A DNA stretch of 7,566 bases from Elusimicrobiota bacterium (GTDB lineage: Bacteria > Elusimicrobiota > Elusimicrobia > FEN-1173). The notes under the pieces were generated by a model. That model did not search any database. It saw only the letters and a program-made list of their open reading frames with translations, and was not told the origin of the DNA. Of this stretch, positions 1 to 5,000 are shown piece by piece (position 1 is the stretch's first letter; every line of letters starts with the position of its first letter). The position numbers and the translations under genes were made by a program. The stretch covers positions 1 to 7,566 of the forward strand of contig JACQPF010000095.1 of the NCBI GenBank assembly GCA_016207625.1, in the 5' to 3' direction.

Positions 1-1591
1 ACAGACGGCTCTCCTCAGGCCCCGGCAACAGGGGCGCCGCTAAGCGTGATTCGCGCACCAGCCTTTGGGCGACCTCCACCAGTTGGTCCCGCGCGTCCTG
101 AATTTTTTCTTCCGACGGCTTGCGCGTCTCCAGGATTTCGTCCACGGCTTTTTGTTGGAATTCCGTCAACGCGGCCCGCACCCGCGCTTGGAACCCGTTG
201 TTCAGTCCGGACATGGCGAACGCCAAAACGTCCAACTTGACTTGTGAAAAAATGAGAGCCAAATCCCCATCCCCGAATCGTTCGAGGTCTTCAAACATAA
301 ACACTTTCGCCCGCACGCGAGCGGCGAGCGCCGGGTCTTTCTCTTGAAGAGCGGACAGGAGCTTTTTCCGGTCGGCCCCCTTCGCGGCCTCCAAAATCCT
401 CACCACGTCCTCGATGCCCCCCACGCTGCCGGACAGCCGCTTCTCCAGCTCTTCTTTGAGCCGGATCATCAGCTCCGGCTCTACCATAATGATTTGGGAC
501 ATCATCGACAGGATGGCCGCGATCTTCTCCGGAGGCTGGAGGGCCAGATAGGCCGCCCTCACTTTCTCCGGCAGGTGCGGAACGACGAGCGCGATGTTGT
601 CGATCGGCTCGTTTTTCAAGAGATGGTGCAGGTGCTGCACTTGGCCCGGCTTAATGTCGAGCAAGAGCCGGCGGGATTTCTCTCCCTCCAACGCTTTCCC
701 CTCCTCCGAGGCGGAAAGGGGCAGGGCCTTGTCTCCGCCGGCGCCCGCGGTTTGGCCCAGGGCGGCCGCCGCATCTCTGTTGACGGACAAGCGGTGCGAT
801 GTGGCGGCGGTCCCCAAAGCCTCGAGGGCGCCGGCGATGCGATAGGTGGAACTGCGGAACACCCCCATCGCCATGATGGCGATGATCAAAATAATTCCGC
901 CGAAAACGAGCGCGATGAACGTATAAGGCAGCTTCTGCATCAGGCTGAGGAGCACGTTGGGGTCCCGGAAAAGCTCATCCCGGACCGACGGCATTTCGAC
1001 GCGGTCGATGACCAGGCGGTCTCCCCGGGCCGGGTCCAAAGCGACGACCCCGGCGATCACTTTCTCCGCGGTTTCTTCCGACTTGGGACCCAAGCTTTGG
1101 TCCAACAGCACTTTCACTGACAATCGTTTCAGCTCCAAGCCGGCGGACAAAAGGAACGAGGGGTCCGAAAACGGCGAGCTTCCCGTGCCGGGAGAACCGG
1201 CGACGGACTGCGCCGCTTGGCTCTTTTTCTTTGAAAAGAGGTCCAGGGAGTCTTGGGATCCCCCCAGCGACGGCCAGGGCAAAGCGCTGGGCGCAGCGTT
1301 CGATTCCTTGGACGTTTTAACGGCGGGGGACTCGCTCCAGGATTTCTCAAATTGTTTTTTGAGCTGGGGGGCCAAATCCAACTGCACATCCACAAGAGCG
1401 GCGGTCTTGTGCTTTCCGAACACCTGGTCCAACGTGATTTGGAGCTGGTCTTGAAGCTGTTGGCTGAGACGCATCTCATCATCCAGAAGAGACGCGTGGA
1501 CGGGGACGAGCCGGGAAACGCAGGCGAGACCGACGAAAACCACCGGGCCCAACGACGTCCCGATTTTTCGAATCCTCTCAATCATCCTCAT
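1..1591 (-). CDS. fliF-fliG: FliF (RBM3 domain)-TM-FliG fusion protein, 3' end outside the window
   Basis: Likely inner-membrane rotor/ring protein combining parts of the flagellar MS-ring (FliF) and C-ring (FliG). The frame is open from 1591 to the left edge (530 residues, no stop). Residues 1-33 look like a signal peptide (basic start, hydrophobic core, VHA before Ser34). Residues 35-200 match the FliF C-terminal ring domain: a QLQ..L..VFGKHKTAALVDVQLDL half, a polar Ser/Lys/Pro linker at about 81-148, then KRLSVKVLLD (155-164) and ARGDRLVID (188-196), equivalent to KRLSVAVVV and the RGD.V stretch of FliF. A transmembrane helix covers about 223-244. After a linker (about 250-300), residues 305-390 resemble FliG-M (EPIDNIALV where FliG has EHPQ.IALI; GG at 391-392) and 395-515 resemble FliG-C (FMFEDL at 431-436). 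FliF RBM1/RBM2 and FliG-N are missing. Start: an in-frame TGA at 1634-1636 limits it to ATG 1591 or ATG 1585. Family assignment is firm; the function of the fusion is inferred. Confidence 0.85.
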   Translation of the reverse strand, partial: MRMIERIRKIGTSLGPVVFVGLACVSRLVPVHASLLDDEMRLSQQLQDQLQITLDQVFGKHKTAALVDVQLDLAPQLKKQFEKSWSESPAVKTSKESNAAPSALPWPSLGGSQDSLDLFSKKKSQAAQSVAGSPGTGSSPFSDPSFLLSAGLELKRLSVKVLLDQSLGPKSEETAEKVIAGVVALDPARGDRLVIDRVEMPSVRDELFRDPNVLLSLMQKLPYTFIALVFGGIILIIAIMAMGVFRSSTYRIAGALEALGTAATSHRLSVNRDAAAALGQTAGAGGDKALPLSASEEGKALEGEKSRRLLLDIKPGQVQHLHHLLKNEPIDNIALVVPHLPEKVRAAYLALQPPEKIAAILSMMSQIIMVEPELMIRLKEELEKRLSGSVGGIEDVVRILEAAKGADRKKLLSALQEKDPALAARVRAKVFMFEDLERFGDGDLALIFSQVKLDVLAFAMSGLNNGFQARVRAALTEFQQKAVDEILETRKPSEEKIQDARDQLVEVAQRLVRESRLAAPLLPGPEESRL

Positions 1592-1603
1592 CTTCCTTCC
1601 CCC
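1592..1603 (-). promoter_or_regulatory. Ribosome binding site of the FliF-FliG fusion gene
   Basis: The purine run GGGGGAAGGAAG lies directly before ATG 1591. Its GGGGGA part is 6 bases from ATG 1591, while AAGGAAG (a near match to AAGGAGG) is 6 bases from the second in-frame ATG at 1585. The site therefore supports this start region but does not decide between the two codons, which differ by only two residues. A TATCCT about 30 bases upstream is a weak -10-like match without a convincing -35 partner. Confidence 0.55.
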
Positions 1604-1650
1604 GTCTTTTTCCCCAATAAGGATACCCCATGATCATCCGCCTTTTCCAG

Positions 1651-1757
1651 GCCTATCCTAAAACCCGATAGCGGGGACTTCCCGCAGGCGGCCTAGGCAG
1701 GAGGGCGGGCCGTGGTCCGCCGGAGGGAAGTCCTCGATGGCGGGTTTTAGGATAGGC
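1651..1757. repeat. 107-base imperfect palindrome with perfect 17-base terminal inverted repeats
   Basis: The left end GCCTATCCTAAAACCCG (1651-1667) is the exact reverse complement of 1741-1757. Inward the arms keep pairing in register (paired positions sum to 3408), including GGACTTCCC at 1675-1683 with 1725-1733 and GGCGG at 1687-1691 with 1717-1721. Over the 41-base arms about 35 positions are complementary. The centre (about 1692-1716) is GC-rich with little pairing. It begins one base after the stop codon of the giant gene and ends 59 bases before the fusion gene's start. No T-run follows on either strand, so it is not a classic intrinsic terminator, though the RNA would form a strong hairpin. 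Its shape fits a REP-like or MITE-like interspersed element, or a transcript-end structure. Only one copy is visible, so the class is open. Confidence 0.75.
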
Positions 1758-1758
1758 T

Positions 1759-2082
1759 CTAATGGATCACGCCGATCCGCAAAGTCATCTTGTCCCCCGG
1801 GCCGCCGGCTTTCGCTCTGACGATGGCCACATACATTCCCTTGGAAACCTTCTCTCCTCCCTCATTCGTCCCATCCCAAAGGACGTCGTTGGACCCTCTC
1901 TGTCCGCCCGGCTCAGCCGCGGAGAAGCTCATTTCCTTGACGAGATCGCCGTACACGTCGTAGATCTCGATGCTGATGTCGCTGTCCGTTTTCAACGTGT
2001 AATTGATGGTCCCGTTCTGTTTCCGGGAATCGAAGGGGTTGGGGTAGCAGGCCACCTGGGTGAGCGCCTCATACGCCGACAC
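1759..2082 (-). other. C-terminal PNPF / FlgD-Ig-like domain of the giant protein
   Basis: The last 107 residues begin near CYPNPF (1833-1838) and continue with a short Ig-like fold: INYTL, ISIEIYDVYGDLVKEM, then WDGTNEGGEKVSKGMY (1890-1905) and a final TLRIGVIH. The pattern (PNPF, amphipathic strand, IYD..G..V, WDG.N..G..V..G.Y) is that of the FlgD Ig-like family and of the related C-terminal domains that direct cargo to the type IX secretion system in Bacteroidota. The fold assignment is strong. Whether it is a sorting or anchoring signal here is inference, since no secretion genes are in the window. Confidence 0.75.
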
Positions 2083-5000
2083 TCCCATCACCACCCGCGC
2101 GGGCGCCGAGGGCTCGCTCAGCACCCCCGCCCCGTTCATCACCCGCACTCGATAGAAATAGGTTCCGTTCGTCCGGGTAATCACAAGGTCGCTGGTGGTC
2201 AGCAGGTTCACTTCGCTGTCCGGGGCCTGAACGGTCCGTGTGGAGGCGGCCACCACAATGGGCTCGAAGTTCGGTTTCGTCCCTTTTCTTTCCTCCACCA
2301 AGTATCCCTTGATGCCGGAAACTCCCGTGCGGCCCGAATCCCACCTGAGGCTGATGGAAGATTCCCCGGCCTGAATCCGGGGGCCGCCGGTCATGGCCGG
2401 GGCCACCAAGTCCACCGTCACGCCGAGGCTTGAGCCCACGTCGCTGAAATAGCCCAGGTCCGTCTCCACTTTGATGGAAACGTAATAGGTCCGGCTGTCC
2501 TGAAGGGCGAGGGCGGCGGCGGTGAATTCCCCCGTGTTTTCGATGAGGGTGAAGGGCCGCACGTCCTCCCCGCCGGGTGAGGTGCCGATGGCGTAATAGG
2601 CCCGGATGATCTTGCCCAGGATGACCGAAGAGTTCCAGGTGAAAGACAGTTTTTCGAAATTGCTGGTGTAAATCGACGGGCAGCGCACGGCCGGCGTGGC
2701 CGGCGTGCGGGCGTCGCGGATGACGATGAGGGGCGAATCGAAGTTGTTGAACGCGGCGATGGTGTCCGGCGCGGCCAGGCCGAGGGCGCTGGGGTCCTCG
2801 ATGCGCAGGCCGACGGTGGCGCCCACCGTGGCGCTGTCGGCGATGTCAAGGGCGACCAAGTAATTGCGTTGCGAGGACTGAAGGGTCTGCGCGTCGAAGT
2901 TGAGCGTGAGCGATTTCAGGGTGAAGGTCCCCGTGGCCAGGAGGACGTCGGCGGAATCCACCTCGCCGTTCCGGTTCGCATCGACGTAGAGGCTGACGCG
3001 CGAGATGTCGGCGTCGGGAATGGTCCCCATGCGCTTCAATCGCAGGGAGGAAAACTGCGCCTTGTCCGTGCCGGTTTTAAGGGCCACGGTCAGGAGCGGA
3101 TGGGTCTTCGCTCCTTGATAGACGTAGGAGGTGGCCAAGGCCGACAGCGCGGCGGTGGAAAGGACCACTTCATCGGGGACATCCATGACGGTCGTATAGC
3201 CCGATTCGGCGGGGAACCCGGAGTTCACGACGAAATCGGGCGCGTCAATGCCCAGGGCGCCGGTGTTTTCGACTTTGACGGCCACGGAGCCGCCCGGCGC
3301 GGCAGAAGAGGAAAAGCTCAACGCCACCAGATAGGAAACGGTGGAGGTCTGGACCACCTGGGCGGGCGAGAGGGCCAGGGTCGCCGAGCCGCTCTCGAAG
3401 AGGTGGACGTCCGGCGTCACGACCGTGTCTGTGTCGGCGTCATACGCGTTGTTGCCGTTCATGTCTTTCACGAGGGAAACGCGGGTGATGTCCGCGTCCG
3501 GAGCGGTGCCCAGTTTCTGCACCTTCAACGTCTGCCACCGCACGGCGTTGTCGGTGGTTTTCACGGTGAGCCGCTCAAAAATCCGGAATGAATCCCCCTG
3601 GTTGACTTGGGCGGGCGCCAGGTCGCCCGGCGCGACGAAGAGACCGTCCACGGTCGCGTCGATCGTCGCGAGGGACGACGCGTGCGGGAAGTTCGAGTTG
3701 GAGACGGTGTCCGGCGCGTTGATGGTGAGGTAATTGGGGCTGAGGACGGTGGCTCCCAATTGCGCCCCCGGAGTGGCGGAGGCCGCGAAATCATACACGA
3801 TGAAGTAGACCGCCGTGGTGGTGCTGACGGTCTGCGGGGATTGGAAGGTGATCAGGCTTGTCCCCGCCGCGAACGTGTTCCCGTTCACGGGCACGAGAGT
3901 GTCGCTCGTGGAGAAGGCGCCGTCGCCGTTGTTGTCCAGGAAGATCTTGATCATGGAAACGTCGGAGCTCTGCCCCGTGCCCGTCAGGTTGATCCGCAGG
4001 CTGGTGAGCGTGGCGGAGTAGGCGTCCGTGGTGAGGCCCAGCTTCAGCACCGGCACGTTCAAAATGCCTTGCCGCACGTTGGCCGGCGCCAGGTTGACCG
4101 AGGCGGCCGTCACCACGTTGGGGGGCTCGGCCACCGTGAGGACGTTGCTCTGCAGGGGGAACGGCGCCGCGTCGACCGTGTTGGGAGAAGCCACGTTGAA
4201 ATAGCCGTTGGCCACATGGACGACGCCGAAAGTTTTCAGGGCCGTGGCCGATCCGCTCAAGGACGCCGTGATGAAATAGGTCCCCGTGGAGGCCGTGATC
4301 AGCTGTTGGGCGAAAGTGAAGTTCAACGTGCCGCCCGAGAAGACGCCGGAGGCCAACATCGTGTCCAGAGTCCCCGGGGCCAGGTTCAGGATCCTGTCGC
4401 CGTCCGCGTCTTTCCAGAGCTTCACGGCGGTGACCTGGGACTCGTCGATGTTGCCGATCTTGTCGACGCGCAGTTCCGTCCAGGGCGCGTAGGAGAAGTC
4501 GGTCCAAAGGTCCAGCTTTAAAAGGGACACGTCCAAGCCGCCCGCGCTGACTTCCGCCGGGGCCATGGAGGTGGCCGAGGCGTGCACCACGTCGGCGAAC
4601 TCCGTGATGGCGGTCACGGGGCCTGTGATGGCGAAGTTGTCCGTGGACACACCGTCGGGGGCAGCCAGGACGACGTAGCCCGTGTTCGACAGGGAAAGCC
4701 CCACGGTGCGGCCCACTGTGGCGTTGGCGCCTATGTCGAATGTGACGAAGTACTCCCGGGAGGCGGGCGACACCGGCAGGGACTCGGGGGCGTTCAGGAA
4801 GACCTGGGCAAAACCCCCGGAGAACTGGTCAGAGCCTCCCGAAATCAGGGCGTCGTCGCCCGAGAAAGATCCGCCGCCGTTGTCGCGGTAGACCTTGATT
4901 TTGGAGACGTCCGCGTCGCTGGCGGAAGTGCCCGCCCGGTTCAATTTCAACGACGTCCAATAGGCGCTGTTGGCGTCGATGGACATCCGCACCTTCAAGA

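Noticed and set aside
344..1120. A 258-codon plus-strand open frame
   Set aside because: It lies entirely antisense to the FliF-FliG fusion. Its translation is rich in Arg, Gly, Asp and His with no recognisable domain, as expected from the complement of GC-rich codons.
1517..1525. Lipobox at Cys24 of the fusion protein, which would make it a YscJ-like lipoprotein
   Set aside because: The residues before Cys24 are G-L-A, lacking the usual Leu at -3, and a better signal peptidase I site (VHA before Ser34) follows.
1129..1581. A 150-codon minus-strand open frame with a TTG start
   Set aside because: It is out of frame with the fusion gene over the same DNA. Its Ser/Arg/Pro-rich translation has no domain signal, whereas the other frame gives clear FliF motifs.
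1651..1757. Classic Rho-independent terminator
   Set aside because: The stem is far longer than usual and no T-run follows it on the minus strand (CTGGAAAAGG) or the plus strand (TCTAATGG).
3607..4521. A 304-codon plus-strand open frame
   Set aside because: It is antisense to the repeat-domain region. Its Gly/Arg/Val/Asp/His-rich composition and the repetition of similar antisense frames along the array mark it as a shadow.
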